Positions 33,794 to 44,109 of a stretch of 64,000 nucleotides of DNA are shown here, one piece after another. Source of the DNA: Crossaster papposus (lineage: Eukaryota; Echinodermata; Asteroidea; Velatida; Solasteridae); contig JBAIAA010000437.1 in NCBI GenBank assembly GCA_037893245.1, positions 310,001 to 374,000 of the forward strand. The letters are read 5' to 3'. Position 1 is the stretch's first letter, and every line of letters begins with the position of its first letter. The notes below the pieces were generated by a model. It did no database searches, had not been told where the DNA came from, and saw nothing but the letters and a program-made list of their open reading frames with translations. A program made the translations under genes and the position numbers.

Positions 33794-34035
33794 TGGGCCT
33801 TTTCGAAACCGTTGCTTCGTCTTTGGCTTTGGCTTCGCCTCCAAATTCCGAAATACTGAGAAGCAAATAGAAATGGAAGAAAATTGAAATAGTCTAACTT
33901 TTGGGTTCACATCAATCGAGTAAATGTTTTTGAAGTACAACAGGCGTCAGAATGTGGCTGGAGATCTCGCAGTTGGGAGTCAAAAATCGCCTTAAGCCAA
34001 AGACAGAGACAAAGCCAGGGATTCGAAAAGGCCCA
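33794..34035. mobile_element. TA-flanked MITE, absent from the duplicate
   Basis: Terminal inverted repeats TGGGCCTTTTCGAA and TTCGAAAAGGCCCA, with TA on both sides. The duplicate at about 60535 lacks it, which shows the unoccupied site. A Tc1/mariner-type non-autonomous element is the simplest reading. Confidence 0.8.
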
Positions 34036-34816
34036 TAGTACTTGCCTAAATTTAACCAACAGAGATGGAACAGAATCTGACCATTTTCTAGGAAATATTT
34101 AAACAAGAGATATGGCGGAAAATCTTCCGAACAAATCTAGTAACAAAAATAAAAAATTACCAACAATTTTTGAAACTGCACATAACCAATTTTATAATCT
34201 ATAATTAACAAACAAATTTGTAAACTACAATTTACCAGGGAGTAAAGGCAAATAATTATCACCATAAAGCATGAACCAATTATTTGGTAAAATAGATGCC
34301 CAACACCGGTTGGGCAATACCTAACAATTAAGTTAACCTGTTGATATTTAGAGCATCATTGGACAACAAAATGGGCAAACAAATTCCATATTTTTTCAAC
34401 AGTGCACACTCTAAAAACAGATTGATTGAAAATAACCAATTGAATGGTAGATAGGGCCTATGTGTCCAACGAATATATTTGTAAATTTTAACCAAAATAT
34501 TAGTTAATGTTACCAATATTTTTGTTACAATTACCAATATCATTGGATATTTTGACCACTATTTTGGTTAAAATTTACCAATATAATTGGCTGGACACAT
34601 ATCTACCAATCAGTTGGTTATTTGAACCAATCTGTTTTAAGGGCGTGTAATTGGCAATTGTGCAATACATATGAAATCAATCATGTATATTTAGGAGATA
34701 TTTTTAACATTTGAAGACGAATTTCCTTGTTGAGTTTACTGTAGTTTATTTATAACATTGAAATCGGGGGCTTTATTGAAACCTAACTGCGGCTACAGAA
34801 AACATCCCCACAGCCC

Positions 34817-34834
34817 CCCCCCCCCCCCCCCCCC
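34817..34834 (+). repeat. poly-C tract
   Basis: A homopolymer of about 18 C followed by A9. The position in the duplicate (61259-61274) holds a G-run, so the region is slippage-prone. Confidence 0.85.
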
Positions 34835-35000
34835 AAAAAAAAAGTGTGTTGTCCTAATGTTGGGTTTGTGGTGTGCGTATGTCACTTAAACATTGGAAGA
34901 TGGATGTAGTAGGGGTGGTATGAGCGGGAATGGGGGAATATTGACCGCAATCAAAACTACTCGGGTAAATGTTGATCACACACTGTGATTACGTGATTAC

Positions 35001-35674
35001 TGGCTCATCGAGAAGTAAGGCATACAGGTGTGACACGAACTAGAAATCTTGCTTTCGTATTTTAATGTAATTCGATCTGTAAATAAACAAACAAAAAAGA
35101 GATCCTGAATACATGTCATCCTAAATCAAGGGTGTTAACTTATCAGTAAGAAAGTGGTTCTTAAAACTCTCCTTTAACCTTCATAATAATCCAGAAAATA
35201 CTTGGGAAACATATCAAACTTTCCTTAGTTCTCAGTAACGTCCTTCATAGATAAACGATCCCTAATTTATCTTATCTGGTCTGAAACTGGCAAAAGCTGG
35301 GAAACTTCTTATACGTTCATGTACTTCATCTGCATGTAATTTGTAAACAAGTTGCATGTACATGTATACCCTAAGTTCAACATGAAAACTGGTGAAATAT
35401 GTCTGCTTTTATAAGGGCTTATATCATCATAAAAAACAACTGACAAACTACTCACTTCTTTGGCAAGACTCTAGGATAACCAGGTGTCCATAATCTCTGA
35501 AGTAGAAACTGATTAACTGCTGGTTTGACTACAAACTTTTCGGCTAAAAACTGCTACAGTAAAACATGCTGAAACATGGCTGACAAAACCACATGTAAAC
35601 AATAAACTACAGTCAATAGAGGGCGCTCTTCAAGCTACAGTCACAATCTCACAGGTCACTGGCTCAGTGGAACA
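35001..35674 (-). repeat. BEL/Pao 3' LTR
   Basis: 674 bases, from GTTCCACTGAGCCAGTGACC (element start sense) to the outer end CGATGAGCCA. It lacks the 14-base GCCTACATGTATGT-type insertion present in the other LTR. Confidence 0.93.
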
Positions 35675-35693
35675 TCCTAGCCCCGATGAGCGA

Positions 35694-36730
35694 CTAGTCC
35701 TCATCATAACCTTCTGCCGGGTAGATCACTGCTATCTTTGTGATAGGCCTCTGGTACTCTCCGCTCTCAGTCTTCACCTTCACGTTCCTTACCATGCCAT
35801 CCAATCCAGGGAAGACCTCGAGAACCCTACCGACTTGCCCCGGACTGCATTGGTATCTGACACAGTTACCACATCACCAACCCGTACGTTACGCCTTTCA
35901 GCTCTCCATTTCTTGCGTGGTACCAGGCAGGGTAGAACATCTCGGCTCCAGCGCTTCCAGAAAGAGTCAATGATCTTCTGCACAAACTCCACACGGTGCC
36001 TAGGATTTTTGGTCTCCTGGAATGGCCCCTGAGGAACATCAGTCGATGCCCTTCCAAGTAGTATATTATTCGGACTCAGGTAGGAACCATCATCCGGGTC
36101 ATTTGGGATCCTTCCAATCGGGCGTTGGTTTACGAGGTTCGCAACTTCTAGTAAAACTGTGTAAAGCTCAAATGGAGTCAGCACCTGAGCCCCAACAGCC
36201 CTTTTTAGCGCGGTCTTGCAGCTCTTGACTAATGCCTCTGCACACCCATTTTGATGTGGTGCTCTTGGTGTGATGAACTTCCATTCCATGCCTTTCTCTG
36301 CCCCGAACTGTTTCAGCTCTTCGGTGTTCCAACCTTGAATCATCTTTTGAAGTTCCCGTTGTGCTCCGACCAGTTGGGTTCCGTTGTCACTAATCATCTG
36401 AGCTGGATAGCCTCTAATAGAGAAGAATCTGCGAAGCACTTGAATGTATTCCATAGTGGAACAGTCTACTGCTAGCTCTAGGTGCACTGCTCGAGTGTTC
36501 AGGCAAGTAAAGATCACTCCATAGTGTTTGGCTGTCTTGTTACGTCCAATCTTCACTTGGTAGGGTCCAAAGTAGTCACATGACGTGAAGTAGAATGGTG
36601 GCGTGTATGGTGCCAGGCGTTGCTTCGGTAAATCAGCCATGATCTGTGTCTCAAGTTTGTGCTCTGCTTCTCTGCAAACCACACAGCGGTATTTGATCGT
36701 CTTGGCTAGGTTGTGTGCCTTCAGGATCCA
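35694..36730 (-). pseudogene. BEL/Pao integrase core, cut off from gag-pol
   Basis: It continues in the same frame after the TAG: the second Cys pair of the zinc-binding domain (CVVC), then the DDE core with the Asp of SCDYFGPY, the Asp of SDNGTQLVG and the Glu of NGCAEALVKS, all present, and a C-terminal part with VRVGDVVTVSD. Near 35830 the frame shifts by one base: the main frame ends at 35789, while the neighbouring frame carries the usual family ending to a stop at 35694-35696, about 20 bases before the 3' LTR. Apart from these two breaks the enzyme looks well preserved. Confidence 0.88.
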
Positions 36731-39700
36731 CTATCTTTGCCTTGTTTTCGCAACAGTGGTGGCAACACCAGTGTGGCCCTGTTGGTGTATATTCCGCACA
36801 ATCAGAATGGAAATGTGATGATCATGGGGAAGCAGTGCTGGGTGCTTTGTAGTGTACAACATCGTAGACTCCTGCAATCGGCCCCCAACCCTTAAGATTC
36901 CTGCATCATCGGTGAAGGGACTCAATGACTTGAACTCTCCGTTGGCCATGCGTTTGTGTAGATTTTTCTGTGCCTTGATAATCCAGTAGTTGACAGCTTC
37001 TGTCAGCTCTTGGGGTGAAAGTGGACCCTGTTTAGACTCCTTGTTTACACAAGACTGCATCTTGGCTCGTATGTTCTGGACAAATCGATGAACGTAGGCT
37101 GTGACTCTGATTAGCTTTCTCCAGCTGGAATACTTCTTGCCGTCAATGACTTCCTGAGTTTCGGTTGTTATGAATACAGCTTGGGTCTTGTGTCGTTCCT
37201 TATCTACCTCTATCTGGTTCACCCTCTCTGCTTCTTGTGGCCAACTTTCTTCTGGGAAGCGCAGGAATTCTGGACCATTTTTCCAACGCTGGGTCAATTG
37301 TTTCACAGGTACTCCACGAGAGATGTCATCCGCTACATTCAGCTCTCCTGGAACATGCCTCCACTGTGACGGATCTGTTTGGCTCTGAATCTCGCTTACT
37401 CGGTTGGATACAAATGGTTTGAAACCTCTGGCTTGGCTTCGAATCCAAGATAGGGCAATCATACTGTCAGTCATAAACACTGCTTCCTTCACTGGTAGGC
37501 GCATTTCTTCCATGATGGCCTGGTACAGCCTTGTACCCATAACTGCTGCCTGCAGTTCCAATCGTGGGATGGTGAGCCTCTTTAGTGGTGCTACTCTAGA
37601 CTTGGCTGCAACGAATCGGACATCATAGGTGCCATCATATATTTGCCATCGAACATAGGCACAGGCTCCGAAAGCTTCCTCTGAAGCATCGCAGAAGATA
37701 CACAGCATGGGCACACCAACAGCATTCGACGGGGTGAGACATCTTTTGAAACTGATCTCGTTCAACCCTTTCATCTCTTTGAATAGTTGAATCCAGCGGT
37801 CATGATCTGTCTTGGGTATTTCTTGGTCCCAGTCTAGACCCTGTTGCCATAGATGCTGCATTCCAATCTTGTAACGGATTAGAAAGGCTGCAGCAAATCC
37901 AATCGGGTCAAAGATCTGTGCAATCTGGCTCAGGATTTGACGCTTTGTTAACTTTCTCTGCATCACTTCTCGGTCATCGGTGGACAAATTCTTGTCCAAG
38001 TCCAAGTTGACCTTGTAGTGGAATTCGTCAGTTTTGCGGTTCCATACTGTCCCCAGCACTTTTTCATCAGTTGTGGTGTCCAGAAACTTCATTATCTCAT
38101 CTTCCTTGTCACTGTTATGGTTTTCTTCCACAGCTTTGTTAGATAGCCAGCCTTTTACTCGGAATCCCCCTTCAGCTAACACCTCATCTATTTCACTCGT
38201 CAGCTTCTTGGCCTCATTTACAGTGTGGACGGAATCGCATATGTCGTCCATATACGTGTTCTCTTTTAGGACTCGTGCTGCATCTGGAGATTGTTTCTCG
38301 GCAGCCTCAGCTGTTTTCCTCAGGGCGATCTGTGCCATGGCGGGAGCTGGCTTATCCCCAAACGTCAGAACTGTCTTTATGTAAACATCAGGTGTACGGT
38401 CAGCATTCAGGTTTCTCCACAAGAAGCGATGAACATGCTGATCACGCTCTGGAATCAGAATTTGGTGGTACATCTTTGAGATGTCTGCAATGACTGCCAC
38501 TTCATTTTCACGGAACTTCATAATGACTCCAAATAAGTTGTTTAGAAGGTCAGGCCCCTTGTACCAGTAGTCATTTAGACATTGCCCATGGTAAGTTGCA
38601 GAAGAATTGAAGACGATTCGGAGAGGTGTGCTCTTACTTTCTGGCCTCAGAACTCCACGATGAGCGATGTAGTGTACAGGACCTTTGTATGACTTCAGCT
38701 CAGTTTCAGACAGCTTCCGGGCAAACTTCTTTTCCACCATTTCCTTCATCTGGGCATCATAGGCTTCTGCATGAGTTGCGTTTTTTGCAAGTCGGCGTTC
38801 TGTTGAATAGAGCCTCTTCTCTATCTGGATCTTGTTATCCGGTAGCTGTTTCGGATCCCTTTTCCAAGGGTAAGGGACGGTCCATCGATTTCCATCTCGG
38901 GTACAGGATTGTTCTATTATTTTGGCTTCCTTTAGTTCTACTGGGCTGAGCTTTTCTGGTTCACATGTGCAGGACTTCACAGCTACTCCCATAGCTTCAG
39001 TTTTCCAGAAATCTGTCATGTCTACTGGTGCTGAGAACTTCACATGGAGAACTCGGCTTGTCTTGGTTTGGTCCCCAGGGCCGGTTCCAAAAATCACCCA
39101 ACCAAGTGGTGATTGGCGGGCAATCAGATTCTGGGCTTTATGGGTTTCACCAGCATGTATGCTTGCATGATCAATGCCAATGAGTAGATCGACCGGGCCG
39201 CTACCTCGATGGAGACTGCTTGGATGCAGTTTGAAGAGTTTGGCCATCTCTGATAGGTCAACTTCAGCAATATCGTCGCTTATGCAGGGGATACCAATGG
39301 CAGTAATAGTGTAAGTTGGACCTTTGTGCTTCGGACGAAGACGGATCTCATAGACTTTTGTTTGAAGCTCTTCTTCTTCTCCTCCCACTTTGGTGATGGT
39401 AGTATTTACATCCTTTCCCTTGAGCTTCAAGTTTTCGGCGAGGGACTTTCTGATCAGTGATATCTGTGCCCCGGAGTCAAGAAGGACATTTGCTGGTTGA
39501 GTAATCTGGGTTCCCATGATCTGCACTTGTAGGACTGGTAGTAATACTTCTGCTCGGGTTGTACTTACTGCAACGCTGACTGAACCGATGGCTTGCTGGG
39601 GAGTAAGATGCAGTAACTGATGGTGAAAGTGTTTACACTGGATTCCGTTCATCATCTCCGTGCACTGTCGTCTTCTCGAACATGTAGACACATTATGGCC

Positions 39701-41053
39701 TTTTCCTGCCCTTTTGAGGCAGCTGAAGCAGACATGGTTTTCTTTAACCATCTTAAATCGGTTTCCTGGACTCATCCCCTTGAACTTCTCACACTGGTCT
39801 GTCCAGTGGCTGGAAGCTTGACAAATCCAGCACTTGTCACGAAGCGGCATTGACTTTGGGTCTTTCTGCTGAATGTGATTGATGCTTGATCGGGGACTTT
39901 GAGCTACACATCGTACTGATGCCGTTGCCCTCATCCTCGATTTCATTTCTGATGACATCCAGTCTAGCAGTCCTTGTAGTGTCGCCATTTCTTTTTCCCT
40001 TTCCAAGTGTCTGGACCACACCTTCCGGTCGTCAGAGTTCATTTTCTGCTCAATGACTGCTAGCATATGATTATTATCCATGTCGTTCCGTCGCCCCACC
40101 TCCTTCAATGTGTTATAACTCCTTCTCACAAGATGAACTAACTCACAGAATCTGGCGTCTTCTCCGTCTCGGAGTGGATTAAACTTCATGATGTCTTGGG
40201 TGACCGTGTCAGTAATGAATCGTGGATCCCCATATATGGAGTCGAGATACTCCCAGGCTGCATCGTAGTCGGACCCAATTCCCTTAATCAGCTCCAACGG
40301 CTTTCCTTGTAGGCATGTACGTAACAGTGTGATGGCATCCCTCTTACCATACCTCTTATCGACCATGTGCTTGAAGTCATCTTTAAAGATGGCGTATTCT
40401 CTGACATCCCCCGTGTACTTGGGCATCTTTGGCTTTTCCATTTTTAACCCACAGAATTTGTCGATATCATGGGTTGTTGTATTCACTTTCTTCTGCTCTT
40501 CCTCCTGATTACCTGCTTCATTTATGCTGATATGGCTATCAGATTCAGTTATCTGCTTGACACTGGAAGTTGTACTGGTTTGCTCCGCACTGGATATTTG
40601 CTCTGCACTGGAACTGGACTGCTCTGTACTGGAACTGGACTGCTCTGCACTGGAATTGGACAGCTCTGCACTGGAACTGGACTGCTCTGCACTGGAACTA
40701 GTTTTCTCTGTACTGGCACTGTCTTCTGCTTTCGGGTTTAACTCTTTTTCAGTAGGTGTTGGAGTTAGATGATCTTTTGCCTCACACTGCAACCCTATGA
40801 ACATTTGTTGGCATTCTTCCAACCATTCCTCTTCGGCAATAAATTCATCATCATCAAAAATCTGCTCGGTATAAGCCTCATGCTTCTGAACTAGGTTGTC
40901 ATACACCAGTTCAAACTTTTCAAGCTGACTTGAAATTTCAACGGTTGCCCTGTTACCTTCAATCATCAAGCGTAGGGCTTTTCCCTGTCTTGTCAGTGCC
41001 GCCTTGGCATTCCGTCTTTTGACCTTCAACTCCTTTACTGTGGAGTCGGTCAT
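36731..41053 (-). CDS. BEL/Pao gag-pol up to amber stop in integrase
   Basis: An open frame of about 1,440 codons from ATG 41053 (MTDSTVKELKVKRR). Order: coiled-coil start; Ser-rich repeats (STEQSSSSAE); DUF1759-type gag domain (KMPKYTGDVREY); two Cys/His knuckles (CWICQASSHWTDQC; CFSCLKRAGKGH); Pao-type aspartic protease (LLDSGAQISLI, near 39470); reverse transcriptase with YMDDI (near 38250); RNase H (IFCDASEEAFGAC near 37690, FMTDSMIALSWIRS near 37470); and the start of the integrase zinc-binding domain. It stops at TAG 36731-36733, inside that domain. The product would make virus-like particles and copy the element RNA. The frame continues directly after the stop. Confidence 0.93.
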   Translation of the reverse strand: MTDSTVKELKVKRRNAKAALTRQGKALRLMIEGNRATVEISSQLEKFELVYDNLVQKHEAYTEQIFDDDEFIAEEEWLEECQQMFIGLQCEAKDHLTPTPTEKELNPKAEDSASTEKTSSSAEQSSSSAELSNSSAEQSSSSTEQSSSSAEQISSAEQTSTTSSVKQITESDSHISINEAGNQEEEQKKVNTTTHDIDKFCGLKMEKPKMPKYTGDVREYAIFKDDFKHMVDKRYGKRDAITLLRTCLQGKPLELIKGIGSDYDAAWEYLDSIYGDPRFITDTVTQDIMKFNPLRDGEDARFCELVHLVRRSYNTLKEVGRRNDMDNNHMLAVIEQKMNSDDRKVWSRHLEREKEMATLQGLLDWMSSEMKSRMRATASVRCVAQSPRSSINHIQQKDPKSMPLRDKCWICQASSHWTDQCEKFKGMSPGNRFKMVKENHVCFSCLKRAGKGHNVSTCSRRRQCTEMMNGIQCKHFHHQLLHLTPQQAIGSVSVAVSTTRAEVLLPVLQVQIMGTQITQPANVLLDSGAQISLIRKSLAENLKLKGKDVNTTITKVGGEEEELQTKVYEIRLRPKHKGPTYTITAIGIPCISDDIAEVDLSEMAKLFKLHPSSLHRGSGPVDLLIGIDHASIHAGETHKAQNLIARQSPLGWVIFGTGPGDQTKTSRVLHVKFSAPVDMTDFWKTEAMGVAVKSCTCEPEKLSPVELKEAKIIEQSCTRDGNRWTVPYPWKRDPKQLPDNKIQIEKRLYSTERRLAKNATHAEAYDAQMKEMVEKKFARKLSETELKSYKGPVHYIAHRGVLRPESKSTPLRIVFNSSATYHGQCLNDYWYKGPDLLNNLFGVIMKFRENEVAVIADISKMYHQILIPERDQHVHRFLWRNLNADRTPDVYIKTVLTFGDKPAPAMAQIALRKTAEAAEKQSPDAARVLKENTYMDDICDSVHTVNEAKKLTSEIDEVLAEGGFRVKGWLSNKAVEENHNSDKEDEIMKFLDTTTDEKVLGTVWNRKTDEFHYKVNLDLDKNLSTDDREVMQRKLTKRQILSQIAQIFDPIGFAAAFLIRYKIGMQHLWQQGLDWDQEIPKTDHDRWIQLFKEMKGLNEISFKRCLTPSNAVGVPMLCIFCDASEEAFGACAYVRWQIYDGTYDVRFVAAKSRVAPLKRLTIPRLELQAAVMGTRLYQAIMEEMRLPVKEAVFMTDSMIALSWIRSQARGFKPFVSNRVSEIQSQTDPSQWRHVPGELNVADDISRGVPVKQLTQRWKNGPEFLRFPEESWPQEAERVNQIEVDKERHKTQAVFITTETQEVIDGKKYSSWRKLIRVTAYVHRFVQNIRAKMQSCVNKESKQGPLSPQELTEAVNYWIIKAQKNLHKRMANGEFKSLSPFTDDAGILRVGGRLQESTMLYTTKHPALLPHDHHISILIVRNIHQQGHTGVATTVAKTRQR

Positions 41054-41119
41054 TCTGATACAAATGCTGTGCTGTACTCCCTTCTGATCCCAGGTTAGCA
41101 GAACAGAATTCGAATGTTG

Positions 41120-41807
41120 TGGCTCATCGAGGAGTAAGACATACAGGTGTGACACGGACTAGAAATCTTGCTTTCGTATTTTAATGTAATTCGAACAGTA
41201 AATAAACAAACAAAAAAGAGATCCTGAATACATGTCATCCTAAATCAAGGGTGTTAACTTATCAGTAAGAAAGTGGTTCTTAAAACTCTCCTTTAACCTT
41301 CATAATAATCCAGAAAATACTTGGGAAACATATCAAACTTTCCTTAGTTCTCAGTAACGTCCTTCATAGATAAACGATCCCTAATTTCTCTTATCTGGTC
41401 TGAAACTGGCAAAAGCTGGGAAACTTCTTATACGCTCATGTACTTCATCTGCATGTAATCTGTAAACAAGTTGCATGTAGGCCTACATGTATGTACATGT
41501 ACCCTAAGTTCAACATGAAAACTGGTGAAATATGTCTGCTTTTATAAGGGCTTATATCATCATAAAAAACAACTGACAAACTACTCACTTCTTTGGCAAG
41601 ACTCTAGGATAACCAGGTGTCCATAATCTCTGAAGTAGAAACTGATTAACTGCTGGTTTGACTACAAACTTTTCGGCTAAAAACTGCTACAGTAAAACAT
41701 GCTGAAACATGGCTGACAAAACCACATGTAAACAATAAACTACAGTCAATAGAGGGCGCTCTTCAAGCTACAGTCACAATCTCACAGGTCACTGGCTCAG
41801 TGGAACA
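41120..41807 (-). repeat. BEL/Pao 5' LTR
   Basis: 688 bases, otherwise nearly identical to the 3' LTR. An ATG inside it (41155) is in frame with gag-pol, but the more gag-like start lies downstream at 41053. No standard primer-binding site starting TGG is evident directly after the LTR. Confidence 0.93.
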
Positions 41808-41812
41808 ATTAC

Positions 41813-42401
41813 GCATACGCGATTACTGTGCATTTGTTTAACTTCCTCTATTTAATTACTCAGAAACAAATTATCCTACAACACTGTTTTCCCGTATGCT
41901 TGAGCTTACGGTGCCTCTTCCCGCACAAAGCACGGGCTTATATCTCGTCCCAATAACCAGCTCAATACCTTCGCCATTGCAAGAGGGCCATTGTGATATG
42001 ACTGAATTTGTTGATAACTATGGGGGACACGCGGTTGACCTGAGGGCGCGTAAGGTGTGTACCTACCTTTTGGGAAAAAGATGGATATTAAGCACATTGT
42101 GTCATCTTTCGCAATCCTGTATTGTTTCTGCTATGAAAAGCCGTAAACTCATATTTCGTTACTTACTAAACATAATGACACCAACAGTTTATGCAAAATG
42201 AGGAAATTGAATTTGTCCGTGTAAACATACAGTACATGCACCTACATCGTAACATGTGCCAACTGTTTTCACTGTTGTAGATTTTACAAGCTTTTGAACA
42301 TGTACAAGTGAATATGATAAATTATCCACACACGAACCGACAAAGGCTAACCAATTCAGTTGACGTGTGGTTGAAAATCTTAGCTTGTACATAGGCAGAA
42401 T
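41813..42401. repeat. segmental duplication copy 1, right part (3' flank of GPCR copy 2)
   Basis: Resumes the match with 61346-62008 directly after the BEL/Pao target duplication: CATACGCGATTACTG, GCACGGGCTTATATCTCGTC, GAGGGCCATTGTGATATGAC, GGATATTAAGCACATTGTGT. The other copy has extra sequence near 61608-61680 (after GGAAAAAATCAGTG). No coding gene. Confidence 0.85.
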
Positions 42402-43545
42402 TCACAGTCTAGTTTCTATGTTAATGTCGTCAATGGGCAAGGTGATTGTGTTATTCTGTTCTGCTCCACTTATTGCAGTGGTAGATGTCATTTGCCTGGC
42501 TCGGCCTTTGCATTCAAACGCCTCTCTGAGCGCAGAGTTCACAGCCGGGTTCACAGCACCGTAGATCAACGGATTAATCATTGCATTGATGTACTGGGGT
42601 ACAATGGATATCCATCTGCTTCCTGATCCTAATGCAACCTGAAAGGGATCAGGAATCTGAGCCATAAAACAGATCCATTGAGACAGACTGAAGATGCGAT
42701 ATGGGGCTTGGCATAAGAAAAACACTGTGCCGTTAGCGATCAGCATTTTCGCTACTCGATTTCTGATAAGAGTTGCATTATGATCTTTCTTTATTGTACT
42801 ATTTTTGTTCGGGCTGCGTTTGTTCAGCTTTTGTAAGATTCTTACATACATGAAAATGTTGGCCACCATTGCGATAATCCAAGGAATATTTAGCAGGGGC
42901 GGAATGATGTAGTCTACCCAATGCGACACGGGACCACATTTTGCATAGCTGGATGGGTAGTCCAGAAACGCATCCACATCGGGCCACTGGAGGCAAAGAA
43001 CGTTGAGAACGAGATAACGCGGAGATGATGAAACGGAAAACAGTAACCCCACCAGCCAGCAGATTGCAATCATTCTAATTGTGCGTCTTTGTCCGCGGAT
43101 ATTGAGATGTTTAATAGGATGATACAGGGCGAGGTATCTCTCGAAAGATACCATGGTAACCAAAGCAATGGACGCAAAGTAGCCGATATTTTCTACAGTG
43201 ACAAAGCTGAAACACTGGGCAGCATTGGTTAAGGGATCGTGAAATGCCACAACGGATGCAGTGTATCTCCATTATGTTGTATACGGACCCCAAACTCAAG
43301 TAGAGAAGATCAGCAAGTGATAAGTGTGCCAGGTACATGTTGGTATCTGATCTCAGTTTGCGTACGCGGAAAACGACAAACAGGAATGTCAAGTTGGTGA
43401 TGATACCAAGGCACAAGATGATGGGCATGACGATGGTCGTAACAGAGACATCCAAGGGAGTATATAGCCACGAAGAAACTGCCTCCTGACTGATGTTGCG
43501 GGTATCCTGTTTACTGCACTCACCCGATGTTATACCTGTCCCCAT
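42402..43545 (-). pseudogene. GPCR copy 2, single-base frameshift
   Basis: Class A receptor closely related to copy 5, with start (MGTGITSGECSKQD), TM motifs, FERYLALYHP, FFLCQAPYR, NPLIYG and the ending IETRL. An extra T near 43272 (CCATTATGTT where copy 5 has CCATATGTT) breaks the frame between TM2 and TM3. Removing that base would give the same length as copy 5 (380 residues). CHP after ERYLAL is YHP, and the tail has AVNSALREAF. Either a young pseudogene or a sequencing error; the otherwise clean frame allows both. Confidence 0.88.
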
Positions 43546-44109
43546 GATGGCTATACGTGTAGTAATTAGTTATAAAGGTAGATCATCAATCTGTCATAAC
43601 AGTAACCCAGCTCACCAACAGATATTCTGCCACATAAACATACAGAGACCTCTTGACATTCAAAGAATCCGTTCTTTAACAGAAGTTGCAAGTGGAGCAG
43701 GAAGGTCAGTTTGGTTGAAGACGGGGAACAGGTGAGAACTCAAAGTGCTCTTAGGCGTTCTGTTTTATACATGCGTTCTCACGATGCATCTAACATTCAT
43801 TAACGTGCGACCTCCTTTTTTTATAGGAACACAATATGGCATTATTGATTTAGGCAATAAAACGCACCCAGTGAAAAGGCTAGAATGGTTAAAGAAACGG
43901 CGGATGTAATTATTACCAAAACTGTTCACTCAAAGACTGCTCAATAACCAACCAAATATAAACAAGCAAACACAAAGGAATACTGCCCCACATATTGGCT
44001 TGGTAAAATATCAATTCGTGATGTATTTGTGTTCACGTCCAATACCTTACCAACGATTACATAAATTACTTAAATTACTGATTGAAACTATACAGAAAAA
44101 AGCTTGTAG
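43546..44109. repeat. shared 5' flank of GPCR copies 2, 3 and 5
   Basis: Sequence upstream of copy 2 (CTATACGTGTAGTAATTAG, TAGATCATCAATCTGTC, GAACTCAAAGTGCTCTTAGG, TTCTGTTTTATACATGCG) is repeated upstream of copy 3 (46251-46770) and copy 5 (63152-63680). Promoter elements should lie here. The copy is fused at about 44060-44110 to the broken 3' end of copy 3. Confidence 0.75.

Larger units (their letters stand above)
33085..34995. repeat. segmental duplication copy 1, left part
   Basis: Runs parallel to 59895-61345: shared blocks include GGTAGGCATCCAGC, GATTGCGCTAAATATGATGT, GGTGTCTATCATTTTCGG, ACTATTGTGGTCTTGTGGGT and CAATCAAAACTACTCGGG, in the same order. Differences include a 242-base MITE and the BEL/Pao element, both present only here. 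It holds no gene. A family A MITE fragment marks its left edge. Confidence 0.85.
35001..41807 (-). mobile_element. BEL/Pao LTR retrotransposon, nearly intact
   Basis: Two LTRs (35001-35674 and 41120-41807) with TG...CA ends flank a single gag-pol on the minus strand. ATTAC stands at 34996-35000 and 41808-41812, the 5-bp duplication expected for LTR elements. The paralogous site in the duplicate (about 61345) is empty. By eye the LTRs differ by about eight to ten substitutions and one 14-base indel, so insertion is recent. Two coding breaks are visible, an amber stop and a late frameshift. Confidence 0.95.

Noticed and set aside
40469..40772. Cys/Leu-rich open frames opposite the gag gene
   Set aside because: Antisense of the Ser-rich repeat in BEL/Pao gag; nothing supports expression.
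41120..41155. BEL/Pao gag-pol starting at the ATG inside the LTR
   Set aside because: It is in frame, but the 34 added residues are not gag-like. ATG 41053 (MTDSTVKELK) is the better start.
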